Below, piece after piece: positions 11,922 to 19,882 of a DNA stretch of 21,295 nucleotides (within the stretch, counting starts at the first letter, position 1; every line of letters begins with the position of its first letter). The notes under the pieces are model-generated. The model did no database searches and was not told the origin of the DNA. It saw only the letters and a list, made by a program, of their open reading frames with translations. The position numbers were made by a program, and so were the translations under genes. Source of the stretch: a virus; IMG/VR virus record IMGVR_UViG_3300025669_001581, positions 1 through 21,295 of that record; one strand, 5' to 3'.

Positions 11922-12448
11922 GTTGGGATTCTGTTGAAACAACAGAGGAAATTTCTGAAAAAGAATTCAAAAATGCTGATCAAAAATGGCCTTTGATTGG
12001 ACGGTACGCTTGCACTTGTGTTGAGAGCAAACCTAGACAAGCTGATTTGAAAGATTATTCCTGTTTTAAGGCCAATTTAAAATGGAGAATTGATAAAGTT
12101 TTTGAAATACAGGGAGAAGGCGCGACCGAGGATCAAGATGAATCATTCAACGGAAAATTCTTATATGATGATGTCATGCTTCCTCATGACCAGGAAAAAG
12201 AAGCGATCAAAAAAAGACGAATTTTTGTTGCTAAAAAAATTGGCCTCATTAAAGGAAACGCAAATTTGAACGCAAGAGCATGGGGGTCAGATGTCCTTGG
12301 AAAACGCGCCGTTCTAACTGTTGATGAGAATTCATATGTTAAAAATGGAAAGACCATTACAAACAATCAGGTGTCATTTTATGGATATGAATCAATTGAT
12401 TCGGTTGACATGAAAGAAATAGAAACCGACAATTTCGCTGACATTTAA
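11906..12448 (+). CDS. DUF669-like protein, ssDNA-binding candidate (180 aa)
   Basis: AAAGGAG lies 8 nt before ATG 11906. The protein begins MADQLSWDSVETTEE, then PLIGRYACTCVES (the opening strand after a Gly in OB-like folds), LKANLKW-type strands, NGKFLYDDVMLP, ARAWGSDVLGKRAVLTVDEN and a closing NNQVSFYGYESID. This order matches phage DUF669 proteins, which lie next to Sak4-type recombinases and are thought to bind ssDNA. The mid-region GATEDQDESF is an acidic insertion. It probably coats ssDNA and is the likely target of the acidic tail of the ATPase upstream. Family call is from pattern memory; ssDNA binding is inference. Confidence 0.65.
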   Translation: MADQLSWDSVETTEEISEKEFKNADQKWPLIGRYACTCVESKPRQADLKDYSCFKANLKWRIDKVFEIQGEGATEDQDESFNGKFLYDDVMLPHDQEKEAIKKRRIFVAKKIGLIKGNANLNARAWGSDVLGKRAVLTVDENSYVKNGKTITNNQVSFYGYESIDSVDMKEIETDNFADI

Positions 12449-12463
12449 CAAAGGCTGGTCAAT

Positions 12464-13240
12464 ATGATTAAAAGGGCAACGCATAACAATAAAACAATTA
12501 CTTTTAGTGAAATATTGCACACATATACACTGGATGATTCTTCCCAACAATTTATTTCAGGAACTCAATTTATCGGTAAATATTTTCCCACATTTGATAA
12601 AGAAAAATGGTCCGCTTTCGTTGCTGATCGTGATGGGATAACAATCGAGCAGGTTCTTGAAAAATGGGATAAAGAGAAGGTTCGTGGTACTACTTCAGGA
12701 ACTAATGTTCATTTATATGCCGAAAAGCTTATTGAAGGAAAGCAAAACTTACCGCTTCCGTCCAGCGATAGAGAAAAAAAACTTTTTTATAAAGTAAATA
12801 TTGCCGTTGTTGCCCTTTTAAAAAATTTTAAATTTATAGAAGCTGAAAAAATTGTTTTTAGTCCAAATTTAGGCGTTGCCGGAACTATTGATTTGCTGAT
12901 GTTTGATCCGGCAACGTTAACTGTAATTATATTAGATTGGAAACAAAACAAGAAAATATCAAAAGTTAATAATTATGATTCTGCTTTATACCCGATAGAT
13001 CATCTTGAGGACACAGATTTAAATAAATACGCTATGCAATTGAATTTATACCAACGAATTTTAGAGGAAGAAAGCTATTTTCCAGGAGCAACTGGAGGAT
13101 TCAAGCGAGTATTGGTTCATCTTACATCAGATTATAGCATAAAGAATAAAATTATTAAATTACCTGATATGCAAGTAGAAATTAATAATATGCTTAAAAA
13201 TTATTTTTATAAAGAAAGTATAACGGCATGGAAGAAATAG
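12464..13240 (+). CDS. PD-(D/E)XK superfamily nuclease, RecB/Cas4-like
   Basis: The 258-residue product has the ordered motifs of RecB-type exonucleases: GTTSGTNVHLYAEKLI (H83, E87), VAGTIDLLMF (D143), ILDWKQ (D158, K160: the D-x-K of the core) and MQLNLYQRIL (Q192-x3-Y196, the QxxxY motif). Such enzymes degrade dsDNA ends to make ssDNA for annealing proteins, here the Sak4-like ATPase. The start ATG 12464 has a moderate site (AAAGG). The end overlaps the RecD2 N-terminal gene by 13 bases, so the nuclease and helicase parts are translationally linked, reminiscent of a RecBCD/AddAB-like division of labour. There is no Cys cluster, so an Fe-S Cas4 is excluded. Confidence 0.85.
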   Translation: MIKRATHNNKTITFSEILHTYTLDDSSQQFISGTQFIGKYFPTFDKEKWSAFVADRDGITIEQVLEKWDKEKVRGTTSGTNVHLYAEKLIEGKQNLPLPSSDREKKLFYKVNIAVVALLKNFKFIEAEKIVFSPNLGVAGTIDLLMFDPATLTVIILDWKQNKKISKVNNYDSALYPIDHLEDTDLNKYAMQLNLYQRILEEESYFPGATGGFKRVLVHLTSDYSIKNKIIKLPDMQVEINNMLKNYFYKESITAWKK

Positions 13241-14193
13241 GAGCTTTAAACAGAATTATTTTTTCAAATCAAAAGAATTATTTTTTAATTGGTGCGTTTA
13301 ATAGAGAAGTAGATTTTGGATATGAATCGTTTACGGCTGTAGGCTCCATGGTAGATCCCCTTGTCGGAATTGAATATAGGCTACAAGGGGAATGGATTGA
13401 TAATCCAAAGTTTGGTAAGCAATTCAAATTTTCAGCCTATGAAGCTATGGAGCCTGAAGATACAGCCGGAATTTGTAAATATCTCGTGATGACCTGCAAA
13501 GGTATCGGGCCTTCAACAGCAAATAAAATTATGTATGAATATGATGTTAACGCCATTGAAATATTAAAAAAAAATCCTGATAAAGTATCAAAGGAAATAA
13601 AAGGAATTACAATTGAACGGGCAAAAGAGATCCAGCATGATTTAATGCAAAAAGAAGAAATGGAAAAAACGATTATTTCTCTTGAAAAAATATTTTACAA
13701 AATAAAAGGGTTGAGAAAGGATCTTTCCATCCTATGCATAAAATTTTGGGGGCATATGGCAATCGGTTTAATTAAAAAAAATCCTTATATCTTAACTGAT
13801 ATAAAAGGAGTTGGATTTTTAACTGCTGACCAGATAGCCCAAACGTTGGGAATAGCGCCTGATGATATTTTTAGATTGAAAGCTGGCATACAATACGGAA
13901 TTGAACAGGAAACCAGGACTGGGCATGTTTGGGTTCAATTAGAAAACTTGCAAGAGGTCGTAACAAAATTATTGAAAATCAATTTAACATTTTTTAATGC
14001 TATCGAAGAAATGATTTTTGATAAAATATTGGTAAAAAAAGAACTTTCATCAAAAATTTTTTATAGCTTGGATAAATTAGATAAAAACGAAACCATTATA
14101 TCCGAAAAGGTGATTTTATGCATACGATACCAATTGCAGACGGAGGGGATAGTGATACCGAAAATAAACAACAGGATGATATCAGTGGAATAA
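13228..14193 (+). CDS. RecD2 helicase N-terminal part (OB and HhH domains), separate gene
   Basis: The 321 residues match the region in front of the motor of RecD2 helicases. An OB-like start (FTAVGSMVDPLVGIEYRLQG, then EW-x-x-NPKFGKQFKF, residues ~35-68) is followed by helix-hairpin-helix units (CKGIGPSTANKI ~90-101; IKGITIERAKEI ~124-135) and NPYILTDIKGVGFLTADQIA (~185-204), the classical NPY...GigF..aD segment. It then continues to SEKVILCIRYQLQ. The helicase motor itself follows in another frame from 14118, so the protein as read lacks ATPase motifs. Start ATG 13228 overlaps the nuclease gene by 13 bases. Split at a domain boundary: natural fission, programmed frameshift or error remain possible. 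Confidence 0.85.
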   Translation: MEEIGALNRIIFSNQKNYFLIGAFNREVDFGYESFTAVGSMVDPLVGIEYRLQGEWIDNPKFGKQFKFSAYEAMEPEDTAGICKYLVMTCKGIGPSTANKIMYEYDVNAIEILKKNPDKVSKEIKGITIERAKEIQHDLMQKEEMEKTIISLEKIFYKIKGLRKDLSILCIKFWGHMAIGLIKKNPYILTDIKGVGFLTADQIAQTLGIAPDDIFRLKAGIQYGIEQETRTGHVWVQLENLQEVVTKLLKINLTFFNAIEEMIFDKILVKKELSSKIFYSLDKLDKNETIISEKVILCIRYQLQTEGIVIPKINNRMISVE

Positions 14194-15491
14194 TCCTTAC
14201 GGATCAACAACAAGATTCCGTTGAAATGGTTTTAAATAATCAACTATCTATTTTAACCGGGGGTCCGGGGACTGGAAAAACAACCACTATTAAAGAAATT
14301 ATCAAGCAAGCAAAATCAAGAGGATTGATTATAGAACTTTGCGCGCCTACCGGAAAAGCTGCCAAGCGCATGATGGAAGCAACAGGTGGGTTTGCGTGTA
14401 CAATTCATAAGCTCATGGAGCCGCAAGTTGGTGATAATGGTATATTCTATTTTACAAAAAATGAAATCAACCAAATAAAAACAGGGTTAGTAATTGTTGA
14501 TGAAGTCAGCATGGTAACCAATAATTTAATGGCTGATTTTTTAAAAGCTATAAACATAAAAACAAAAATATTGCTGGTAGGAGATAAAGGGCAATTACCA
14601 AGTGTGGGGCCTGGAGCAGTATTAAGAGATTTATTAAAAACAGGCATAATACCGACTATAAATCTTACAAAAATACACAGGTCAGCCGGTGACATCGCTT
14701 TTGCATGCCAGAAAATAGAGCATGGAAAGGTTTATAAACCTTCTGATAGTCTAGATTTAGACGCAATACCTCCAAAAAATTTACGTCATATTGAGGTTTC
14801 TACGCCAGAGGCTATCCAGTCTGTTATCAAAAAATTGGTTTCTGAAAATCTTTCAGGACGCGGATATGATCCCACCTGGGACGTTCAAATAATTTCTCCA
14901 ATGAACTCCAGAACAAATTTAAGCTGCCAGGATTTAAATTTTGAAATGCAAAAAATATTGAATCATGATGCAAAAAAAATGAATGGAACATCTTTTTGCA
15001 TAGCAGATAAAGTGATCAATACAAAAAATAAAATTATGCCTGCGGTTCATAATAAAGATGAATTAATTGTAAACGGAGATATCGGATATATTATTATGGA
15101 CCCCAAGGCAGAATCAAAAGAACATTATTTTATAAAATCAAGAACATTATGTGTGAATTTCATAAATCCAGATAGACAAGTTTATGTTGAGCGCCGGGCG
15201 AACAGCCTTTTGCACGCCTACGCAATCACTTGTCATCGCATGCAAGGGTCAGAGGCCCCAGTGATTGTTATCCCGGTTCATAACACCTTCGGGCCATTTG
15301 TAAATAGATCATGGATTTATACCGCTATCAGCCGGGCGAAAGAAATTTGCATAACGGTGGGAAGGTTTAAGGCCATCGAATCCGCTATTCACAGGATAGA
15401 TTCACAAAAAAGAAAAACATTATTAACAGAAAAGATTATGTCTATGTATAAGGAAGATTCTTTTCTTGAATTGCAATTGCAATGCATTTGA
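14118..15491 (+). CDS. RecD2-type SF1B helicase motor domain, separate gene
   Basis: This 457-residue product carries the complete set of SF1B motifs: Q motif LTDQQQ (~28-32), Walker A GGPGTGKTT (48-56), Ia APTGKAAKRM (76-85), II VDEVS (127-131), III GDKGQLPSVGPG (155-166), V CHRMQGSEAP (~371-380) and VI YTAISRAK (~401-408). It is a 5'-3' DNA helicase motor. ATG 14118 has its own AAGGTG at suitable distance and lies 76 bases inside the preceding gene, in the -1 frame. The first ~27 residues are linker-like (IADGGDSDTENKQQDD), so the two products together equal one RecD2 of ~750 residues. The next gene, an ERCC4 nuclease, follows after 10 nt. Confidence 0.9.
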   Translation: MHTIPIADGGDSDTENKQQDDISGIILTDQQQDSVEMVLNNQLSILTGGPGTGKTTTIKEIIKQAKSRGLIIELCAPTGKAAKRMMEATGGFACTIHKLMEPQVGDNGIFYFTKNEINQIKTGLVIVDEVSMVTNNLMADFLKAINIKTKILLVGDKGQLPSVGPGAVLRDLLKTGIIPTINLTKIHRSAGDIAFACQKIEHGKVYKPSDSLDLDAIPPKNLRHIEVSTPEAIQSVIKKLVSENLSGRGYDPTWDVQIISPMNSRTNLSCQDLNFEMQKILNHDAKKMNGTSFCIADKVINTKNKIMPAVHNKDELIVNGDIGYIIMDPKAESKEHYFIKSRTLCVNFINPDRQVYVERRANSLLHAYAITCHRMQGSEAPVIVIPVHNTFGPFVNRSWIYTAISRAKEICITVGRFKAIESAIHRIDSQKRKTLLTEKIMSMYKEDSFLELQLQCI

Positions 15492-15501
15492 GGATATTTT
15501 A

Positions 15502-15948
15502 ATGAAAAATTTTACAATCATTGTTGATACCAGGGAACAAAAACCTTTTTTATTCAAAGGAATAGATCCTCAACCAAAAATTATTATTAAAAAATTGGAT
15601 ACTGGAGATTACAGCCTTGAAGGATATTCAGATCAAATTTGCGTCGAGCGTAAATCAGTTATTGATTTATTTGGTTCATGCGGATCAGGCCGGGAAAGGT
15701 TTCAGCGCGAAATAGAACGCATGGGGAAATTCGAATATGCAGCTATAGTATGTGAAGGCGATTGGCAACAAATCTTAAGAAGTTCGCAAGAGTATACCAT
15801 GATGCTACCAAAATCAATATTTGCTTCTATTGTTGCATGGGAGCAACGATACAATATTTATTTCTGGCCTTGTGTAAACCGGAAAATGGCTGAAAAAACA
15901 ACATATAGGATTCTCGAAAGATATTATCGGGATAGAAGTTTAATATAA
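15502..15948 (+). CDS. ERCC4 (XPF/MUS81-type) nuclease domain protein
   Basis: Start ATG 15502 has GAGG about 9 nt upstream; a longer frame from 15466 overlaps the helicase end. The 148-residue protein shows DTREQKPF (D9, R11, E12), TGDYSLEGY (D36) and ICVERKSVIDLFGS (E49-R50-K51, D55), the signature of ERCC4-fold nucleases, with ERFQREIERM following. In eukaryotic and archaeal relatives this domain cuts branched or flapped DNA. Alone and without an HhH tail here, it may resolve recombination or replication branches, perhaps with the HhH-bearing RecD2 part. Catalytic residues appear intact. Confidence 0.88.
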   Translation: MKNFTIIVDTREQKPFLFKGIDPQPKIIIKKLDTGDYSLEGYSDQICVERKSVIDLFGSCGSGRERFQREIERMGKFEYAAIVCEGDWQQILRSSQEYTMMLPKSIFASIVAWEQRYNIYFWPCVNRKMAEKTTYRILERYYRDRSLI

Positions 15949-15967
15949 TAAAGCAAGAAATAACACC

Positions 15968-16168
15968 ATGATGAATTCAATTGATAAGGAATATTTGACA
16001 ACTGAAGAGGTTTCAAAGTTAATAGGAATTTCAAGACAAACGTTGCATAATCACAGATCAAAAAAGAAAGGAATCCCATTCATCAGAGTTTTTAATCGTA
16101 CCATTCGACATAAAAAGGTAGATGTACAGCAATACATGGATTCGAACGCAATTGATATGAACCTTTGA
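15968..16168 (+). CDS. MerR/excisionase-type HTH_17 DNA-binding protein (66 aa)
   Basis: The product EYLTTEEVSKLIGISRQTLH followed by NHRSKKKGIPFIRV and TIRHKKVDVQQYM is the standard layout of HTH_17 proteins: helix-turn-helix at ~12-30, a wing, and a 'R-x-x-K-x-D-V-x-x-Y' end. It starts at ATG 15968 or 15971, with only a weak ribosome site. It may regulate the replication module, assist origin opening, or be an excisionase, though no integrase is seen here. A subfunction cannot be chosen from the sequence. Confidence 0.8.
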   Translation: MMNSIDKEYLTTEEVSKLIGISRQTLHNHRSKKKGIPFIRVFNRTIRHKKVDVQQYMDSNAIDMNL

Positions 16169-16197
16169 TTTTATATTTTTCTGAATGGATGGGATAA

Positions 16198-18477
16198 ATG
16201 ATGCAAAAACCACAAACAATTGATCAGATAAAACAAGCAGTACTTTCCCAAATAAATATCATTTCAGAATATCAAGAAATGGGTGTTCGATTAGCAGGTT
16301 CAGGTGCCCCAAATGCCCGTGGATGGGTATCGGTATATTCTCCATACAAAACTGAGAAGAAGCCATCTTGCGGTATATACCTTGGCAACACCAATACATA
16401 CAGGGGATATCTTGTAGCTTTCAATAGGGCTGGATCATCTGGAAAAATGGTATGGACGTCAAGTCTATTTGATTCTGCCCGTGATTTGCATCCCCAATTG
16501 TCAGGATGTGATTTCATTGAGATATTGGAATTTTATGCCAAGAAATTAAACATAGATTTTTCTGCAAAAAAAATTAAGAAAAATAGTAAATCCAAAAAAA
16601 CAGGAATTATAGAATCCACTTATGATTATCGTGATGAAAAAGGAAAATTGATATTTCAAGCGGTTCGCTTTAGAGATCCAAAGTCTTTTAAGCAACGACA
16701 ACCGGCATCGAGTGATGAATCAGATGATAAATGGATATGGAATCTTCAAGACATCGAAATCATTCCATATAATTTGCAAGAGATTATCAAGCCTGAAAAT
16801 GAAATTATCTATATCGTTGAAGGTGAAAAAGATGTTGATAATTTAAAAGCAATTGGCATCACGGCTACATGCTGCCCTATGGGGGCCGGGAAATGGTGGC
16901 CGAATGTAAATAAATATTTTGAAGGTAAACACGTTATAGCTATTCCGGATAATGATATTCCAGGACAAGATCATGCTGAAAGAGTTTACCGGGAGCTTTC
17001 GCCAGTTGCACAATCGATTAAAATTATACAGCTTCCCGAGCTTCCAGAAAAAGGGGATGTGTCCGACTGGTTAGAATCAGGTGGGCAGATGGATGATTTA
17101 ATTGCACTTGTTAATCAATCACCTGAGAAAAAGCAATATGATGATGAAGTATCGCTATTGAACAAAAAACATATTGCAATTATGATTGCCGGTAAATTTG
17201 TAGTCATGAATGAAGAAATAAACCCGGTATCTAAAAGAATAGAAACCACATTTTCATCTGTAAACGATTTCCGCAACAGATATTTAAATCGCATGGTTCT
17301 AAATCCTAAGTTTGGTGAATATGGTCAAAAGAAAGAAATTACAGCCGCTGAATTATGGTTAAAATCAATCAATAGACGTGAATGTGATCAAATTGTTTTT
17401 GATCCTGACGATAATAACAAAGGATTGTATTCAAATTGTTATAACCTATGGCGCGGATTGGCTACACAATCGATTAAAGGTGATTGGTCCTTATACCGGG
17501 ATCATATTTTTTCAAATATCGCCAGCGGCAACCAGAGCCATTATAATTGGATTATTTCATGGATGGCGCGAATTGTTCAAAATCCTGGTGGAAAACGTCC
17601 TGGAACTTCAATTGTGTTAAGGGGAAAACAGGGGACCGGAAAAGGAGTGTTTCTTACAAATTTTGGTAAACTTTTTGGTAATCATTTTTTACATATTAAT
17701 AACCAGTCGCAACTTGTTGGAAGATTTAATAATCTTTTTAAAGATGCCTTGTTTGTATTTGTCGATGAAGGGTTCTGGGCTGGTGATAAATCAGTCGAAG
17801 GGATTGTAAGGGGGATGATCACAGAAGATATTTTGATTGTAGAGCCAAAAGGAAAAGATTCATTCATGGTAAAAAATCATATCAATCTAGCCATGGCCTC
17901 CAATAACGAATGGGTCGTTCCAGCCGGTATGGAAGAAAGACGTTTTTTTGTAATTGATGTTGCTGATAATTGCATGCAAAATATCTCATATTTTCAAAAA
18001 ATATCAAAACAAATGAATAACGGAGGGCATGAAGCACTTCTTTACGACTTGTTGCGTTGGAATTATGAAAATGAAGCTGATATAAAAAAAGTTCCTCGCA
18101 CTTCTGCATTATTTGATCAGATCCTTTCATCAATGAATGACGTTCAAAAATTTTGGTATGAAAAAATAAGAGATATGAAAGTATCTAAAAAAAATAATGA
18201 TTGGGATGGTGAGATTTATTGTGCTGAATTATATAATGATTATGTTGAACATTCTAAAATGTTAGGATTTAAAAACATTAGGATAGATAGACAGTTTGGG
18301 AAAGCGTTAAGACAGCTTTGTCCATCCTTGCGTAGGCGAAGAAAAACAATGGATATAAGCGGTAAACAGGAATGGTACTATATTATTCCTGATTTTGCAG
18401 AATGTGTTTATCATTTTGAAAAAGCAGTTGAAATGGAAATGGATTGGGATCGTGATGATGTTTACGATGGACGATAA
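16198..18477 (+). CDS. Primase-helicase: Toprim primase fused to DUF5906/SF3-like ATPase (759 aa)
   Basis: The N-terminus (~20-110) has the primase zinc-domain layout (SVYSPYKTEKKPSCGIYL) but lacks the zinc Cys/His, so it is degenerate. The Toprim domain follows: VEGEKD (E208) and PDNDIPGQD (D251, D253), then KGDVSDWL. From ~330 onward comes a DUF5906-type phage ATPase: Walker A G476-K-Q-G-T-G-K482-G, Walker B VFVDE (D523-E524), then LAMASNNEWVVPAG (~560) and ERRFFVIDV with an arginine finger-like RR. The C-terminus is basic and wHTH-like. It should lay primers and unwind DNA at the phage origin. The start is ATG 16198 or 16201; the site is weak. It is the last gene of the replication block and is followed by an AT-rich non-coding region. 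Confidence 0.88.
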   Translation: MMQKPQTIDQIKQAVLSQINIISEYQEMGVRLAGSGAPNARGWVSVYSPYKTEKKPSCGIYLGNTNTYRGYLVAFNRAGSSGKMVWTSSLFDSARDLHPQLSGCDFIEILEFYAKKLNIDFSAKKIKKNSKSKKTGIIESTYDYRDEKGKLIFQAVRFRDPKSFKQRQPASSDESDDKWIWNLQDIEIIPYNLQEIIKPENEIIYIVEGEKDVDNLKAIGITATCCPMGAGKWWPNVNKYFEGKHVIAIPDNDIPGQDHAERVYRELSPVAQSIKIIQLPELPEKGDVSDWLESGGQMDDLIALVNQSPEKKQYDDEVSLLNKKHIAIMIAGKFVVMNEEINPVSKRIETTFSSVNDFRNRYLNRMVLNPKFGEYGQKKEITAAELWLKSINRRECDQIVFDPDDNNKGLYSNCYNLWRGLATQSIKGDWSLYRDHIFSNIASGNQSHYNWIISWMARIVQNPGGKRPGTSIVLRGKQGTGKGVFLTNFGKLFGNHFLHINNQSQLVGRFNNLFKDALFVFVDEGFWAGDKSVEGIVRGMITEDILIVEPKGKDSFMVKNHINLAMASNNEWVVPAGMEERRFFVIDVADNCMQNISYFQKISKQMNNGGHEALLYDLLRWNYENEADIKKVPRTSALFDQILSSMNDVQKFWYEKIRDMKVSKKNNDWDGEIYCAELYNDYVEHSKMLGFKNIRIDRQFGKALRQLCPSLRRRRKTMDISGKQEWYYIIPDFAECVYHFEKAVEMEMDWDRDDVYDGR

Positions 18478-18922
18478 AGATTATTAACATGGTCTTTTGG
18501 TGTTTTAATGGCTGCTTTTAACATATTGATATAATTACAACTATCATATCAAGACCAAGAAGACCAATAAAAACGATGAAATTGATAGAGATCCAGATAA
18601 ATAAAAAAACTATGCAAGCTTAGGAGAAAATCATCAAAATTGTATAGTCTATATAACTAATATTACTATTTATTGATCTTCTAGATCTTAATAAGATAGT
18701 AGTAAGTATAACAGTTACTTAAAAAATCGGTCAATAGGATAGCAATGATCTTTAATGATCTAATCAATAAGATAAAATACAGGTTTGAACATGTTATATT
18801 TTTTAGGGTGGTATAAAAGTGTATATAAATTGTAATAAATACAATGATTTATATTTTTATGCATCAATTTATACATTTTTAATAAATTTTTTAACTAAAA
18901 TAAAGATACTGTAGAATAAAAA
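18478..18922. other. AT-rich non-coding stretch, candidate replication origin
   Basis: No ORF with a ribosome site is seen across 445 bases. It contains GATCTT at 18675, 18684 and 18747 and GATCTA at 18757, with AATAAGATA-like elements right after two of them (18690-18698, 18767-18775). An imperfect 11-bp inverted repeat is present (GGTCTTTTGGT at 18491 with ACCAAGAAGACC at 18554), the right arm holding a direct repeat AAGACCAA. Very low GC and location directly after the primase-helicase fit an origin or unwinding region. No certain promoter. Confidence 0.4.
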
Positions 18923-19096
18923 ATGGTAGAAGAAAAAAAACAAGATTGGTATTTTACATTCGGGTATTGGGACGCGCTGAACACGGGTTGTATCGTAATA
19001 ATAAGCGGAACTTATGAATCTGCCCGTAAAGAAATGATCAAAAGATATGGGTCCAGATGGCTAGGCCAGCATGCATCCGGACGTAATATAATTTAA
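18923..19096 (+). CDS. Small conserved phage protein, WYFTFG...RYGSRW type (57 aa)
   Basis: ATG 18923 follows an in-frame stop; the ribosome site is weak. The product has WYFTFGYWDALNTGCIVIIS, then GTYESARKEMIKRYGSRWLG, a compact beta-beta-alpha arrangement: F-T-F-G strand, hydrophobic strand, G-T/S-x-x-x-AR-x-x-M helix and RYG-x-x-W. I recall this pattern from widespread small phage proteins of unknown function ('FTFG ... G.f.eAR.eM...yG..w'). The strong pattern supports a real gene despite its shortness and weak start. Confidence 0.7.
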   Translation: MVEEKKQDWYFTFGYWDALNTGCIVIISGTYESARKEMIKRYGSRWLGQHASGRNII

Positions 19097-19133
19097 AATA
19101 AATAAAAAAAATAAATAAAAAGGAGATTAAATC

Positions 19134-19604
19134 ATGATTGAGAAAAAAAAGATTTGCAAAACACCGGGATGCGGCGGCGAAATGCTAATAGGCTCTTTCT
19201 ATTGCGCTTCTTGCGTCTATGCCATTCGAAATGGAAACCTACCCAATGCTATCCATTTTACTGCCGGGGTGGAGTGTTTAACGGCTGGTTGCACAAACCT
19301 TCCGTCGGTTGGTTGCTCTCATTGCTTAAAGTGCATAGAAAAAATGAATATGGACAAATGGTTTTGTGATAAAGCAGATATAAAAAAACAGGTGCCACCC
19401 ATTCCTCCCGCGGCAGCAAAAACAGTATCCAGAGTTTACCCGGAAATAACATTAGAAGATTATTTAAGCCCTACCTTGATTGGTAGGCTTGAGAAAAGGG
19501 CAACGGCATCTTGTCGTTCGCTTGTTCATGAAATAATTTTTATTATCAGGGATGTTTTGCGGGCTGAAATATTCGCGGAAGAGGTGAAGGAGGAAAACAA
19601 ATAA
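19134..19604 (+). CDS. Protein with two zinc-ribbon-like units (156 aa)
   Basis: AAGGAG stands 9 nt before ATG 19134. The N-terminal half has two related Cys sets: C8-x4-C13-x10-C24-x2-C27 and C48-x4-C53-x7-C61-x2-C64 (with C67), each of the form KTPGCGG/TAGCTN followed by FYCASC/SHCLKC, consistent with duplicated zinc ribbons. The C-terminal half is a Pro/Ala linker (VPPIPPAAAK) and a helical segment SCRSLVHEIIFIIRDVLRA. The stop overlaps the next ATG (TAATG). Function unknown; probably a DNA- or protein-binding adaptor. Confidence 0.65.
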   Translation: MIEKKKICKTPGCGGEMLIGSFYCASCVYAIRNGNLPNAIHFTAGVECLTAGCTNLPSVGCSHCLKCIEKMNMDKWFCDKADIKKQVPPIPPAAAKTVSRVYPEITLEDYLSPTLIGRLEKRATASCRSLVHEIIFIIRDVLRAEIFAEEVKEENK

Positions 19605-19879
19605 TGCCAAAATGCAGAAAGAAATCAAAAGTTTATGATATGGTCCAATGGTTCAAAATGGGCGACCATCCAGACGTGATACAGGACCCGGATGCCTATA
19701 ACGGATTATGCAAAATGTGTGGAAATAACCTGAGAGATCATGGATGGATCAAATATTTGCACCAAGGTGGTTATGTATGCCCTGGAAACTACATCGTCGA
19801 TACCGGATTGGGATACTCGGATAGTTACAAACCCCATGTTTTCCATAAAACATTTGAAATAATCGGGGAGGTAAAATAA
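19604..19879 (+). CDS. Small 'PGDWI'-type phage protein with CxxC insert (91 aa)
   Basis: The ATG overlaps the preceding stop as TAATG. MVQWFKMGDHPDV at the start and YVCPGNYIVDTGLG followed by KPHVFHKTFE at the end match a common phage pattern ('aVQWfk.GDHp.v ... v.PGDwIi.g...y..kPdiF..tYe'). A Cys pair (C36-x2-C39, CKMCGNN) and HGWIKYLHQGG lie in the middle. It is distantly similar to 20698-20973 in this window. The function of this family is not known to me. Confidence 0.65.
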   Translation: MPKCRKKSKVYDMVQWFKMGDHPDVIQDPDAYNGLCKMCGNNLRDHGWIKYLHQGGYVCPGNYIVDTGLGYSDSYKPHVFHKTFEIIGEVK

Positions 19880-19882
19880 AAC

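Noticed and set aside
14077-14090. Canonical -1 slippery heptamer (T-AAA-AAC) for RecD2 frameshifting
   Set aside because: The base before AAA is T, so P-site re-pairing would be poor, and the second gene has its own ribosome site. Frameshifting stays possible but is not supported by this motif.
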